This document shows positions 28,310-39,907 of a stretch of 54,241 nucleotides of DNA, in pieces. The stretch covers positions 1-54,241 of the forward strand of contig JALOOX010000060.1 of assembly GCA_025454175.1 (NCBI GenBank), written 5' to 3'. Position 1 is the first letter of the stretch. Every line of letters starts with the position of its first letter. Under the pieces are notes generated by a model. That model worked only from the letters and a program-made list of their open reading frames with translations. It ran no database searches and was not told the DNA's origin. The translations under genes were made by a program, and so were the position numbers. This DNA comes from Syntrophobacteraceae bacterium (lineage in GTDB: Bacteria > Desulfobacterota > Syntrophobacteria > Syntrophobacterales > Syntrophobacteraceae).

Positions 28310-28457
28310 GTATTCCTTTTCACTCTCCCCTATGCTCCCCATGCGATGAGAGAGGACTTTTCCCATGTGTGCCTTATCCTTCGCTCCCGTGCTCGTGGAG
28401 TCGGAGCAAACCGCAAGGCGGGGAGCCTTGTCATTCCCCTCCGGAAGAGGAGCCGAA

Positions 28458-28862
28458 GTGTTGCCCGAGAAGCCTTACAATGTATTCGTGGTGGACGATG
28501 ACGAGTCCATTCGCAAGGCCCTGAAGCGATTGCTCCGGGTCCATGGATACCTCGTCATCACCTTCGAATCCGCCGAGGCTCTCCTTCGCTCCGACTGGCT
28601 GCACATGGAAGGCTGTATCCTGCTGGACATGCGTCTTCCGGGCATGTCCGGCCCGGAGCTCTACGAAAAGCTCGCGTCCATCAAGATGATTCACCCGGTG
28701 ATATTCATGACCGCTCATGACAACCCGCAATGGAGGGAGTGGGTCGCCAAAACGGATGCAGTGGCTTATCTTCGCAAGCCGTTCGATCAGGAATCGCTGC
28801 TCGATGCGGTCAACCTGGCGGCCCGCGGCCGGGCTGGCTTTCAACACGAAACCAGAAACTAG
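28458..28862 (+). CDS. Single-domain response regulator (receiver only)
   Basis: The 134-residue protein is a receiver with acidic pocket DDD (13-15), phosphoacceptor Asp57 in ILLDMRLPGMSG, Thr in FMTAHD and Lys in LRKPFDQ. It has no output domain, like a truncated FixJ. GTG 28458 (or TTG 28461) follows AGGAG at 28448. Its last residues (FQHETRN) and stop are supplied by the repeat starting near 28848, so the original C-terminus may have been cut off. It is 78 bp upstream of the phosphofructokinase gene and may be its cotranscribed regulator, or the remnant of a FixJ protein. Confidence 0.75.
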   Translation: MLPEKPYNVFVVDDDESIRKALKRLLRVHGYLVITFESAEALLRSDWLHMEGCILLDMRLPGMSGPELYEKLASIKMIHPVIFMTAHDNPQWREWVAKTDAVAYLRKPFDQESLLDAVNLAARGRAGFQHETRN

Positions 28863-28916
28863 AAACCAGGAACCAGGAACTAGAAACCAGGAACTAGGAA
28901 CTAGAAACCAGGAACT
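28848..28916. repeat. GAAACCAGGAACTA short tandem repeat
   Basis: Irregular tandem units of AGAAACCAGGAACTA run through the end of the receiver gene into the leader of pfk. Related GAAACC-type tracts lie near 610-635, 16631-16655, 24722-24752, 27001-27050 and 52676-52713, several of them just before a start codon. Confidence 0.65.
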
Positions 28917-28940
28917 TCTTGGAGCAGCAGGAGACCCTCC

Positions 28941-30227
28941 ATGCAGATACCCGAGCTCGACTTTTCCATATCGACACTGGGGGAGTGTCGCATACCGTCC
29001 CCCATGACCAACGGGCACACCATTTCCGACAGGGACCATGTGCTCTACCACAACCATCTTGAGAAGATCGAGGAGCACCTGCGGGCAGGACAATCCCCGC
29101 CCTTTTTCGAGAAGGCGGGACCCAGGGAGAAGATCTACTTCGATCCCTCCAAGCTCAAGTGCGGCATCGTCACATGCGGAGGGCTCTGCCCGGGCTTGAA
29201 CGATGTCATTCGCGCCATCGTGATGAGCCTTTACCACCACTATGGGGTGCGGACCATCTTTGGCTTCCGCTACGGCTACGAGGGCCTGTCCCCACGGCAC
29301 GGGCACACCCCCGTGGAGCTCACTCCCGGCCTGGTGGCGGGGATTCATGACCAGGGGGGCACGATCCTGGGCTCGTCGCGGGGGCCTCAGGAGGTCCCGG
29401 AGATGGTGGACACCCTGGAGCGGATGAATGTTGGAATTCTCTTCGCCATCGGCGGGGACGGGACCTTGAGGGGAGCCCAGGCCATCTCCGAGGAAATCGG
29501 CAAACGGGGGCTGAAGATCGCGGTCATCGGCGTCCCCAAGACCATCGACAACGACATATCGTGTCTTCAGAGGTCCTTCGGCTTCGAAACGGCCGTCACG
29601 GAAGCGGGAACAGCCATCACGTCGGCCCACACGGAAGCCCTCGGCGCCAGGAACGGCGTGGGACTGGTGAAGCTCATGGGACGTGAGTCCGGCTTCATCG
29701 CCGCCTACGCCGCCCTGGCCTACAACGACGTCAATTTCTGCCTGGTGCCCGAGATTCCCTTCACCCTGGAAGGCTTCCTCGACGCCCTCGAAAAGCGACT
29801 TGAGAGAAAGGGGCATGCCGTCATCGTGGTGGGCGAAGGGGCGGGCCAGGACCTGATGCAGGGCACCCAGGAACGGGATGCGTCAGGCAACGTTCGCTTC
29901 GGGGATATCGGGGTTTTCCTTCGGGACCGCATCATTGCTCATTACAGGGGCCTCGGGAAGGACATGACCCTCAAGTACATCGACCCCAGCTACATCATAC
30001 GGAGTGTACCGGCCAATGCCCACGACTCGGCGTTCTGCCTGCTTCTAGGGCACAACGCGGTCCACGCGGGCATGTCGGGCCGAACCAACATGGTGGTGGG
30101 CGACTGGGGCGGGGAGTTCACCCACGTTCCGATTCCCATGGCCGTTTCCCGGCGCAAGAAGATCGACCCGGGCGGGAGACTGTGGAGCATCGTCCTGGCT
30201 TCCACGGGTCAGCCGGCGGTGATGTGA
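28941..30227 (+). CDS. pfkA: 6-phosphofructokinase (ATP-dependent type, plant/clade-X-like)
   Basis: This 428-residue enzyme makes fructose 1,6-bisphosphate, the committed step of glycolysis. It has the phosphate-binding GGLCPGLNDVIR, the nucleotide-site GGDGT (171-175) and the catalytic PKTIDND with Lys200. GGDGT predicts ATP use (PPi enzymes have Asp in place of the second Gly), while Lys200 is usual in PPi-type and in the ATP-using clade that includes plant enzymes; I favour ATP. The catalytic base Asp is in TIDND, and GRESGFIAAYAAL and SYIIRS are also present. The ribosome binding site CAGGAG lies 9 bp before the ATG. It opens the plus-strand glycolytic run. Confidence 0.88.
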   Translation: MQIPELDFSISTLGECRIPSPMTNGHTISDRDHVLYHNHLEKIEEHLRAGQSPPFFEKAGPREKIYFDPSKLKCGIVTCGGLCPGLNDVIRAIVMSLYHHYGVRTIFGFRYGYEGLSPRHGHTPVELTPGLVAGIHDQGGTILGSSRGPQEVPEMVDTLERMNVGILFAIGGDGTLRGAQAISEEIGKRGLKIAVIGVPKTIDNDISCLQRSFGFETAVTEAGTAITSAHTEALGARNGVGLVKLMGRESGFIAAYAALAYNDVNFCLVPEIPFTLEGFLDALEKRLERKGHAVIVVGEGAGQDLMQGTQERDASGNVRFGDIGVFLRDRIIAHYRGLGKDMTLKYIDPSYIIRSVPANAHDSAFCLLLGHNAVHAGMSGRTNMVVGDWGGEFTHVPIPMAVSRRKKIDPGGRLWSIVLASTGQPAVM

Positions 30228-30384
30228 TCCTTTGCGGTATTGGATGGCCCGGGAGCGGCGTTCTGAGCCGGGGGAGTGAGGGCTCGCGATGCGAGGATTG
30301 CCGGCGCCATCATACCCCCCGTCGCACGACAAGGAAGGATGACCGAGGATTTCCAACGAACATCCCAATCAAAGGAGGCGTGAC

Positions 30385-31416
30385 ATGTCCGTTCCCAGGA
30401 TTGCCATCAACGGCTTTGGCCGCATCGGCCGGATCGTCACCCGCATCGCCAAGATGCGCAAGCATTTCGACGTGGTGGCCATCAACGACCTGACCGCCCC
30501 CGAGCATCTCGCGTACGCATTCAAGTACGACAGCGTCCACGGAATGTATCCGGGCGAGGTGCGACTCGAGGGAGACATTCTGACCGTCGACAACGATCCT
30601 TTCAAGGTGCTCGGGGAAAAGGACCCCGAGAAGCTCCCCTGGAGCAAGCTTGGGGTGGACTACGTCATCGAGAGCACCGGCAGGTTCCGGAAGATCAGCG
30701 AGCTCGAGAGCCACCTCAGGGCCGGGGCCAGGCGTGTCATCGTGACGGTGCCCACCAAGGACTATCTCGAGAGCACCGTCGTGCTCGGCGTGAATGATCA
30801 CGTCCTGACCAAGGAGGCCAGGATCATCAGCAACGCCAGCTGCACGACCAACTGCGCGGCGCCGCTGGCCCTGGTGCTGCACCGGGAGTTCGGCATCAAG
30901 CGCGGACTCCTCACCACCATCCATGCCTTCACCGCCGACCAGAGGCTGGTCGACGCGCCGCACAAGGATTTCAGGCGTTCACGCCACGCGAGCATGAACA
31001 TCATTCCAACGGAAACCGGGGCGGCGCGAGCCATAGGCCGCGTCATCCCCGAACTTGAGGGCAAGCTGGACGGGATGGCCATGCGGGTCCCGGTGCCCGA
31101 TGGAAGCGTGGTGGACCTGACCGTCGAGCTCGCCAGGGCGGTGACCAGGGAAGAGGTGAACGCGGCGGTCCGGAAGGCGGCCGAGGGGGAGCTCAAGGAC
31201 ATTCTCCAGTACCAGGAGGACCCCGTCGTCTCCAGCGACATCATCGGGAACAGCCACTCGAGCATCTTCGACCCGGCCCTCACCCAGATCATGGAGGGAA
31301 CCCTGGTCAAGGTGATCTCCTGGTATGACAACGAGTGGGGCTACAGCTCCCGCGTCGAGGACCTGATCTCCCGCCTGGCGGCCATGGACGGCCTGGGGGT
31401 GGATTACACCGGCTGA
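30385..31416 (+). CDS. gap: Glyceraldehyde-3-phosphate dehydrogenase, type I
   Basis: The 343-residue enzyme oxidises glyceraldehyde 3-phosphate to 1,3-bisphosphoglycerate. It has the Rossmann motif INGFGRIGR, Asp in VVAINDLT (favouring NAD+), active-site Cys153 in SNASCTTNC, and the closing WYDNEWGYSSR. The length is slightly above the usual 335. AAAGGAGGCGTGAC upstream is a strong ribosome binding site. A 157-bp gap follows pfk and a 138-bp gap precedes the aldolase; cotranscription is likely but not shown. Confidence 0.95.
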   Translation: MSVPRIAINGFGRIGRIVTRIAKMRKHFDVVAINDLTAPEHLAYAFKYDSVHGMYPGEVRLEGDILTVDNDPFKVLGEKDPEKLPWSKLGVDYVIESTGRFRKISELESHLRAGARRVIVTVPTKDYLESTVVLGVNDHVLTKEARIISNASCTTNCAAPLALVLHREFGIKRGLLTTIHAFTADQRLVDAPHKDFRRSRHASMNIIPTETGAARAIGRVIPELEGKLDGMAMRVPVPDGSVVDLTVELARAVTREEVNAAVRKAAEGELKDILQYQEDPVVSSDIIGNSHSSIFDPALTQIMEGTLVKVISWYDNEWGYSSRVEDLISRLAAMDGLGVDYTG

Positions 31417-31554
31417 CGACCCGTTTCCGGAAGATTGAGTGAAGACGGGGCTTGAGCTTCTGTCTCTCTCCCCAGGCGGAGCCGCCAATGCCTTTGACTT
31501 GATCACATCCAGGCACGGAACCTGATTCATATCAACCAGACAGGAGGAGGCCTC

Positions 31555-32592
<1,038 letters not shown>

Positions 32593-32637
32593 CGCCATCG
32601 GCGCTGCGGAGCGAACCAGAGCCAAGGGAGCTGCGAG

Positions 32638-35149
32638 ATGGTGAGCGATGTCAAGGACAAGGAATCGGTGGCGGACGTCTGCCCCGGCGGTCGTTCGGAC
32701 CTGAGCCTCGAAGGGTTGAGGCGCAATTTCCGGGAGCATCTCTTCTACACCCAGGGGCGGTTTCCCCGGGGCGCCACCAGGAATGATCTCTACATGGCCC
32801 TCGCGTACACGGTGCGGGACCAGCTGCTGCACCGATGGATCAAGAGCGTCGAGCAGATGGGGCGGACGGGGCTCAGGATCGTCAGCTACCTGTCGGCGGA
32901 ATTCCTCCTGGGGCCTCATCTCGAAAACAATTTGATCAACCTGGGCATTTACGACGAGCTCCGCAAGACCTGCGACGTGGAAGGCTTCGACATCCAGGCC
33001 GTCTTCGACCAGGAGGAGGAGCCCGGGCTCGGCAACGGGGGCCTGGGCCGGCTGGCGGCGTGCTACCTGGATTCCCTCGCGACGCTGGAGATCCGCGCCC
33101 TGGGGTACGGCATCCGCTACGAATTCGGCATTTTCGACCAGGAGATCCGGGACGGCTGGCAGGTGGAGCGCACCGACGAGTGGCTTCACAACGGCAACCC
33201 CTGGGAGCTGGCCCGGCCGGAGATCACCTACCAGGTGAGCTTTGGAGGGCGGACCGAGCCTTACGAAGACGACCAGGGCCGCTACCGGGTTCGATGGATT
33301 CCCCACCGGACCGTGAAGGGGGTCGCGTACGACACCCCCATCCTGGGATACCACGTCAACACCTGCAACCTGCTGCGGCTCTGGAAGGCCGAGGCGGTGG
33401 AGTCCTTCGAGCTCGAAGCCTTCAACGTGGGCGATTACTACGGGGCCGTCGAACGGGGCCGTCGAAGAGAAGGTAGCCTCCGAGAACATCACCAAGGTGC
33501 TCTACCCCAACGATGAGCCCCTCCAGGGCAAACAGCTGCGCCTCGAGCAGCAGGTTTTCTTCGTTTCCTGCTCCCTTCAGGACATGCTGCGCATCCACAG
33601 GGGATTCGGCGGCGAGCTGAGACATTTCGCCGGGCACTTTGCAGTCCAGCTCAACGACACCCACCCCGCCATAGGGGTTGCCGAGCTCATGCGGCTGCTC
33701 GTCGACGAGCACGGCATGGACTGGGAGCCCGCGTGGGAGATCACCCGAAGCACCTTCGCCTACACCAATCACACGCTGCTTCCCGAGGCCCTCGAGAAAT
33801 GGCCCGTCGACCTCTTTGCCGGTCTTTTTCCGAGGCACATGGAGATCATCTTCGAGATCAACCGACGGTTCCTCGAGGAAGTCAGGGAACGATTCCCCGG
33901 AGACGACGAACGGCTCGCCAGGATGTCCCTCATCGACGAGCAGGGCCAGCGGTACGTGCGCATGGCCCACCTGGCCTGCGTCGGGAGCCATGCCATCAAC
34001 GGCGTTGCGGAGCTCCACACCAGGCTCCTCAAGGAAACCGTGCTGCGCGACTTTCACGAGATGATGCCCCAGAAATTCAGCAACAAGACCAACGGGGTCA
34101 CCCCCCGGCGCTTCATGGTCTTGAGCAATCCGGGGCTGAGCCGGCTCATCAATGGGAAAATCGGCGACACCTGGGTCGTCAAGCCGGAGGGGCTCCGCCG
34201 GCTCGAAAAGTTCGCGGACGATGCGTCGTTTCGCCAGGAGTGGCGACGGGTGAAGCTTGGGAACAAGCACAATCTCGCACGGCTCATCCTCGAGCGCACC
34301 GGCATCGAGGTCGACCCGTCTTCCTTGTTCGACATCCAGGTGAAGCGGATCCACGAGTACAAGCGCCAGCACCTGAACGTGCTCCACATCATCGCCCTCT
34401 ACAATCGCATCAAACAGGATCCTTCCTGCGATATCTGCCCCCGGACCTTCATCTTCGGCGGGAAAGCCGCCCCCGGGTATTTCATGGCCAAGCGGATCAT
34501 CAAGCTCATCAATTCCGTGGGAGACGTGGTCAATCATGATCCCGACGTGGCCGGGAGGCTGAAGGTGGTTTTCTTCCCCGATTTCAACGTCAAGAACGCC
34601 AAGTTCATCTACCCGGCGTGCGACCTGTCGGAGCAGATCTCCACGGCGGGGAAGGAGGCTTCCGGGACCGGCAACATGAAGTTTTCCATGAACGGGGCCC
34701 TGACCATCGGCACCCTGGACGGCGCCAACGTGGAAATCCGGGAGGAGGTGGGAGCCGAGAACTTCTTCCTGTTCGGCCTCACGGCCGAGGAGGTCGTTTC
34801 GCTCCAGCGGAACGGGTACCACCCGCTGGAGGTTTATCACCAGAACCAGGAGCTCCGGGAGGTCATCGAACGGATCAGCTCGGGCCATTTTTCCAACGGC
34901 GACCCGGGGCTCTTCAAGCCCCTGGTGGACTCGCTCCTGTTCCACGACACGTTCATGCTGTTCGCCGACTTCGGACCCTACGTGGAGGCCCAGGGACAGG
35001 TGGAGGCGGCCTACCGCGACCCCGAGCGCTGGACCCGCATGTCCATTCTCAACACGGCCCGCATGGGGAAGTTCTCATCGGACCGGGCCATCCGCGAGTA
35101 TTGCCGGGATATCTGGAAGGTCAAGCCCGCTCCGGTCACCCTGGATTGA
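32638..35149 (+). pseudogene. glgP: Glycogen phosphorylase, frameshifted by a 13-bp tandem duplication
   Basis: The frame from ATG 32638 (ribosome binding site GGGAG) encodes the N-terminal part of a GT35 phosphorylase ([59 protein letters not shown]). It then runs into a short unrelated tail. The rest of the enzyme continues one frame over: [58 protein letters not shown], and the pyridoxal-lysine motif [12 protein letters not shown] (Lys codon at 34679-34681). The break is an exact 13-bp duplication at 33441-33466; removing one copy gives a continuous protein of about 830 residues, normal for the family. It would release glucose 1-phosphate from stored glycogen and works with the next gene, GlgX. 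As written the gene is inactive; a sequencing or assembly error is possible. Confidence 0.9.
33441..33466. repeat. 13-bp exact tandem duplication in glgP
   Basis: CGGGGCCGTCGAA occurs at 33441-33453 and again at 33454-33466. Thirteen bases shift the frame by one. Deleting either copy restores [20 protein letters not shown] across the junction. Confidence 0.95.
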
Positions 35150-35172
35150 TGGGGTGGGCTGGTACGTCAGAC

Positions 35173-35197
35173 GGTAGGGCCGGGTTGCGTCCCGGCC
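35173..35197. repeat. Single arm of the 25-bp repeat, copy 2
   Basis: The sequence is identical to the right arm of the hairpin at 24883-24947 but has no partner arm nearby. It lies in the 92-bp gap between glgP and glgX. Confidence 0.75.
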
Positions 35198-35241
35198 ACC
35201 AACTGCCCCCGGGGGGCATGAGACATCGTCAGGAAAAGGCC

Positions 35242-37293
35242 ATGGAACAGCCGCGTGCAACGGATGAATGGGCGAGAGCCGAAGGGGGGCCGTGGCCCCT
35301 GGGGGCGACGTGGGTGGAGTCGGAGCGCGCCTACAACTTTGCCCTGTTTTCACGCCATGCCACCAGCGTCACGCTGCTGCTCTACAGCGAGCGCGACCCG
35401 GCCAGGCCGGTTCACCGCCACGCGTTGGACCCCCTGCTCAACAAAAGCGGCCTGATCTGGCACTGCCGCGTGCCGGAGGGGGATCTCGGCGGAGCGACCC
35501 TCTACGGATACCGGATCGACGGGCCTCACGACCCCGCCGGCGGCCACCGGTTCGATGCCGGGAAGGTGCTCCTGGATCCCTTCGCTCCATCCGTTTACTT
35601 CCCGCCGGGATACAGCCGGTCTTCGGCCTCGAAGCCCGGTCCCACCGATGGCACGGCGCCGCTCGGGAGACTTTCCAGAGGGCTCAAACCGTTCGATGCG
35701 GATACGGCCCCGCGACCCCGGCACACCCACGACTGCATCGTCTACGAGCTCCACGTGAAGGGCTTCACGGCCAGGGCCAGCTCGGGAGTGAGTCCGGAAA
35801 AACGGGGAACCTTTGCCGGGATCACGGAGAAGATCCCCTACCTCCAGGACCTCGGAATCACCGTGGTGGAGCTCCTTCCCGTGCACCAGTTCGATCCCCA
35901 GGAGGGGAGCTACTGGGGCTACATGACCCTCAATTTCTTTTCGCCCCACCATGCCTACGCATCGGGAGATCCCCACGAGGAATTCCGGTCCATGGTGAAG
36001 GCCTTCCACGATGCCGGCATCGAGGTGTGGCTCGACGTGGTCTACAACCACACCAGCGAATCCGGCGACGACGGTCCGACGACCAGCTACCGCGGCATCG
36101 ACAACAGATGCTACTACCTCGTGCGGCGGGAAACCGGAGAGTACCTGAACGACACCGGCTGCGGGAACACCATGAACTGCGCGCACCCCATCGTCCGGGC
36201 CCTCATCCTCTCCAGCCTGCAGCACTGGGCCGTGAACCTGCACGTGGACGGCTTCCGATTCGACCTGGCGTCGATCTTCACGCGCTCTCTCGACGGCTCC
36301 GTCAACACCCTGGATCCGCCGCTCGTCTCCGAGATCGGTCTCCTCGGCTACCTGCGGGACGTGAGACTCGTGGCCGAGGCCTGGGACATCGGCAGCTATC
36401 TTCTCGGCCGGAGCTTCCCCGGCCTCATGTGGCGCCAGTGGAACGGCAAGTTCCGGGACGACGTCCGCTCCTTCGTGAAGGGAGACCCGGGGAAGGTGGG
36501 TGCGCTGATGCAGCGCCTCTACGGCAGCGACGACCTTTTTCCGGAGGGCCCGGTGGAGGTGTACCGACCCTGCCAGAGTGTGAACTTCATCACCGCCCAC
36601 GACGGTTTCTGCCTCCACGACCTGGTGGCGTACAACGAGAAGCACAACGAAGCCAACGGTCACGACAACACGGACGGGACCAACGACAACCTGAGCTGGA
36701 ACTGCGGATGGGAAGGCGACACGGGGGCTCCCTGGGAGGTCAGGGCCCTTCGGAGGCGGCAGATCAAAAACTTTTTCTGCCTGCTCATGCTCGCCAACGG
36801 CACCCCCATGTTCTGCGCCGGCGACGAATTCATGAACACCCAGCAGGGGAACAACAACCCCTACAACCAGGACAACGAGATCACCTGGCTGGATTGGGAT
36901 CTCCTGGAGCGCAACCGGGAGATGTTCCGGTTCTTCAAGGGCATGATCGCATTCCGGAAAGCCCATCCGTCCATCGGGCGGGGCCGCTACTGGCGCGACG
37001 ATGTCCGGTGGCATGGACCGACGGGCGCGGTGGACCTCTCGCCCGAATCACGGTCTCTTGGCTACTTTCTCCGTGGCTCGAAGCTCGGGGATTCAGATCT
37101 CTACGTGATGATCAACGGTCACTGGGAGGACGTGGTCTTCACGGTGCAGGAAGGTCGGGAGGGCGACTGGCGACGTGTCGTGGACACCGGTCTCTCGAGC
37201 CCCGACGACATTGCGGAGGCGGGAAAAGGTCATCCCGTTTCCCGTCTCGATGTCCCGGTGCAGGCCAGGTCCATTCTGGTTTTGGAGCAGTAA
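35242..37293 (+). CDS. glgX: Glycogen debranching enzyme, GlgX type (GH13)
   Basis: The 683-residue enzyme hydrolyses alpha-1,6 branches left by phosphorylase. It has an N-terminal CBM48-like domain (YNFALFSRHATSVTLLLYSE) and a GH13 barrel with IVYELHVKGFT, nucleophile Asp341 in DGFRFDLA, acid/base Glu379 in LVAEAWD and Asp454 in ITAHDG. It also has the GlgX-type NEANGHDNTDGTNDNLSWNC and GDEFMNTQQGNNN. The ATG 35242 follows AGGAAAAGG; an in-frame ATG at 35218 is possible. It follows glgP by 92 bp and precedes ldh by 18 bp. Confidence 0.92.
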   Translation: MEQPRATDEWARAEGGPWPLGATWVESERAYNFALFSRHATSVTLLLYSERDPARPVHRHALDPLLNKSGLIWHCRVPEGDLGGATLYGYRIDGPHDPAGGHRFDAGKVLLDPFAPSVYFPPGYSRSSASKPGPTDGTAPLGRLSRGLKPFDADTAPRPRHTHDCIVYELHVKGFTARASSGVSPEKRGTFAGITEKIPYLQDLGITVVELLPVHQFDPQEGSYWGYMTLNFFSPHHAYASGDPHEEFRSMVKAFHDAGIEVWLDVVYNHTSESGDDGPTTSYRGIDNRCYYLVRRETGEYLNDTGCGNTMNCAHPIVRALILSSLQHWAVNLHVDGFRFDLASIFTRSLDGSVNTLDPPLVSEIGLLGYLRDVRLVAEAWDIGSYLLGRSFPGLMWRQWNGKFRDDVRSFVKGDPGKVGALMQRLYGSDDLFPEGPVEVYRPCQSVNFITAHDGFCLHDLVAYNEKHNEANGHDNTDGTNDNLSWNCGWEGDTGAPWEVRALRRRQIKNFFCLLMLANGTPMFCAGDEFMNTQQGNNNPYNQDNEITWLDWDLLERNREMFRFFKGMIAFRKAHPSIGRGRYWRDDVRWHGPTGAVDLSPESRSLGYFLRGSKLGDSDLYVMINGHWEDVVFTVQEGREGDWRRVVDTGLSSPDDIAEAGKGHPVSRLDVPVQARSILVLEQ

Positions 37294-38265
<972 letters not shown>

Positions 38266-38414
38266 GCCCCAGCGTTTTGTGAATGTCTTGTGGATTTCGG
38301 CTCTGTACAGGTCCCTGGAATCAGGTGGCCATATTCCGTGTACGTCATCCCCGCAGGCTTTGGGCGGAGATCCGAGCATTTGAGGATTGCAGCACTACGA
38401 CGGAGATTCTGCCC

Positions 38415-39794
38415 GTGGAAGGATCATCCTGGCTGTACGCGACCTGGGCCATCTTGCTGGGCGCCCTGAGTGCCGTGTCACTGCCTCTGGGCTCCCTGGT
38501 GGGTCTGCGGACCAATCCGCGGCCCTTCTACATCTCCATCCTGGCAGCCTTCGGGGCCGGGGCGCTCATCGCCGCCCTCTCGGTGGAGCTGGTGGCCCCC
38601 ACCGTTGCCGCCCTCGAGCACAAAGCCGCCCCGCACCACGGCGATCCTCTGACGAGCTTCTATGCACTGGTGATGGGAGCGATTCTGGGCGGCATCCTGT
38701 TCATCGTCCTCGACCAGGTGGTCAATGCCCATGGCGGGTTTCTCAGGAAAACGGCCACTGCCGTCGAATTCTTTCAGTCCGCCAAAAGACGGCGCCTGCA
38801 GAAGCTCCTGGTGGACCTGTCGAGGTTCCCTCTGCTGCAGAGCGTGCCGACGAATCACATCAACAGCCTGATCGGACTTGTCCGCCCTGTGAGCTACCAC
38901 CCGAATGAAGTCATCGCCAGGCAGGGGCATGGCGCCGAATCGCTGCTTTTCATTCTGGAAGGGACCGCCAGCGCATCAAGGGATGGCCGGCATGTGGGCC
39001 TGGCAGGCGTTGGCGACGTTCTCGGAGCGGTCCCCTTGTTGACGGGGCTCCCCAGCCCGGGCACGGTCACTGCACAGGAGGAGGTCAAGGGTGTTACCCT
39101 GAGCAGGACCGATTTTGAGCGCCTGCGGAAGCTCTCACCGGAATTCGACCAGGCGTGTCGCGATCTCGCCGGTCAGCGACTGGAGCTTCTGGAGCAACAC
39201 GTCAGCACGCAGCATGAGCAGGCCGTGAGCTGGGCCAGATCGGCAGCCCGGGCTCTGAGGACGGGGACCGACATTCCCACGGCCACGGACCTCCATCGGG
39301 CCAGGCAGGAGCATGGGGGCGCACCCTTGGCGATCTGGCTGGGAATTCTCATCGACGGTGTCCCCGAGAGCTTCGTCATCGGCGCGGGACTCCTGGTATT
39401 CCTCCAGGCCAGGGCCGGGGCGGCGGGAGATCTGACCTTCATGGAGGTGATCCCCTTCACTCTCATCGCGGGGCTTTTTCTGTCGAATTTTCCCGAGGCA
39501 CTCTCCAGTTCCGTCAACATGCGGCATCTGGGCTGGAGCCGGAAGCGGATTTTCCTGATGTGGTTCTCGCTCATGGTCATCACGGCCCTGGGAGCTGGTC
39601 TCGGCTACCTTCTGGCCGGTGCGCTTCACCATGCATGGCTGGTCTTCGCCGAAGGGCTGGCAGCAGGGGCCATGCTGACCATGATCGCGGCGGCCATGAT
39701 TCCCGAGGCGGTGCACATCGGCAACTCCAGTGCCGTGGGTCTGAGCACCCTGGGAGGTTTTCTGGCGGCTATCCTGTTCAAGCTCCTGGAGTGA
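38415..39794 (+). CDS. ZIP-like transporter with inserted cyclic-nucleotide-binding-like domain
   Basis: The roughly 459-residue protein opens with three membrane segments (WLYATWAILLGALSAVSLPL, FYISILAAFGAGALIAALS, SFYALVMGAILGGILFIVLD). A CNB-like beta-roll follows (about 137-235: FPLLQSVPTNHINSLIG, ESLLFILEGTAS, LAGVGDVLGAVPLLTGLPSP, VTLSRTDFERL), then more membrane segments with the ZIP-type motifs IDGVPESFVIGAG and SNFPEALSS. The phosphate-binding GEx...R pattern of true cAMP sensors is absent (GAVPLL, PSPGTV), so another ligand or a structural role is likely. It may export or import a divalent metal under control of the inserted domain. The start is uncertain: GTG 38415 has GGAG 9 bp upstream; a frame back to ATG 38283 has no coding character. 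Confidence 0.65.
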   Translation: MEGSSWLYATWAILLGALSAVSLPLGSLVGLRTNPRPFYISILAAFGAGALIAALSVELVAPTVAALEHKAAPHHGDPLTSFYALVMGAILGGILFIVLDQVVNAHGGFLRKTATAVEFFQSAKRRRLQKLLVDLSRFPLLQSVPTNHINSLIGLVRPVSYHPNEVIARQGHGAESLLFILEGTASASRDGRHVGLAGVGDVLGAVPLLTGLPSPGTVTAQEEVKGVTLSRTDFERLRKLSPEFDQACRDLAGQRLELLEQHVSTQHEQAVSWARSAARALRTGTDIPTATDLHRARQEHGGAPLAIWLGILIDGVPESFVIGAGLLVFLQARAGAAGDLTFMEVIPFTLIAGLFLSNFPEALSSSVNMRHLGWSRKRIFLMWFSLMVITALGAGLGYLLAGALHHAWLVFAEGLAAGAMLTMIAAAMIPEAVHIGNSSAVGLSTLGGFLAAILFKLLE

Positions 39795-39907
39795 GGGGCT
39801 GTGATGGAGGTGCGATGCGGCCAGGGAAACCATAACCATCATTCGGGAGCTGGTTGGGAACAAAGCGAACAGCAGCCGACGCCTGGACAATGCATGAGAG
39901 GACCATG

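Larger units (their letters stand above)
27822..28457. other. Long divergent intergenic region with two operator-like palindromes
   Basis: This 636-bp stretch lies between the small lipoprotein and the receiver gene. It contains palindromes at 28034-28053 and 28290-28309, and a comparatively AT-rich segment between them (about 28130-28200). No coding frame is supported apart from the ribosome binding site of the receiver (AGGAG at 28448). Confidence 0.5.

Noticed and set aside
28848..28916. Short tandem repeats considered as a CRISPR array
   Set aside because: The units are about 14-15 bases, irregular and contiguous, with no unique spacers, and no cas genes are near.
28431..29816. 461-codon minus-strand frame opposite the receiver and pfk
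   Set aside because: Its middle translates the GAAACC tandem repeat and the rest is antisense to conserved genes.
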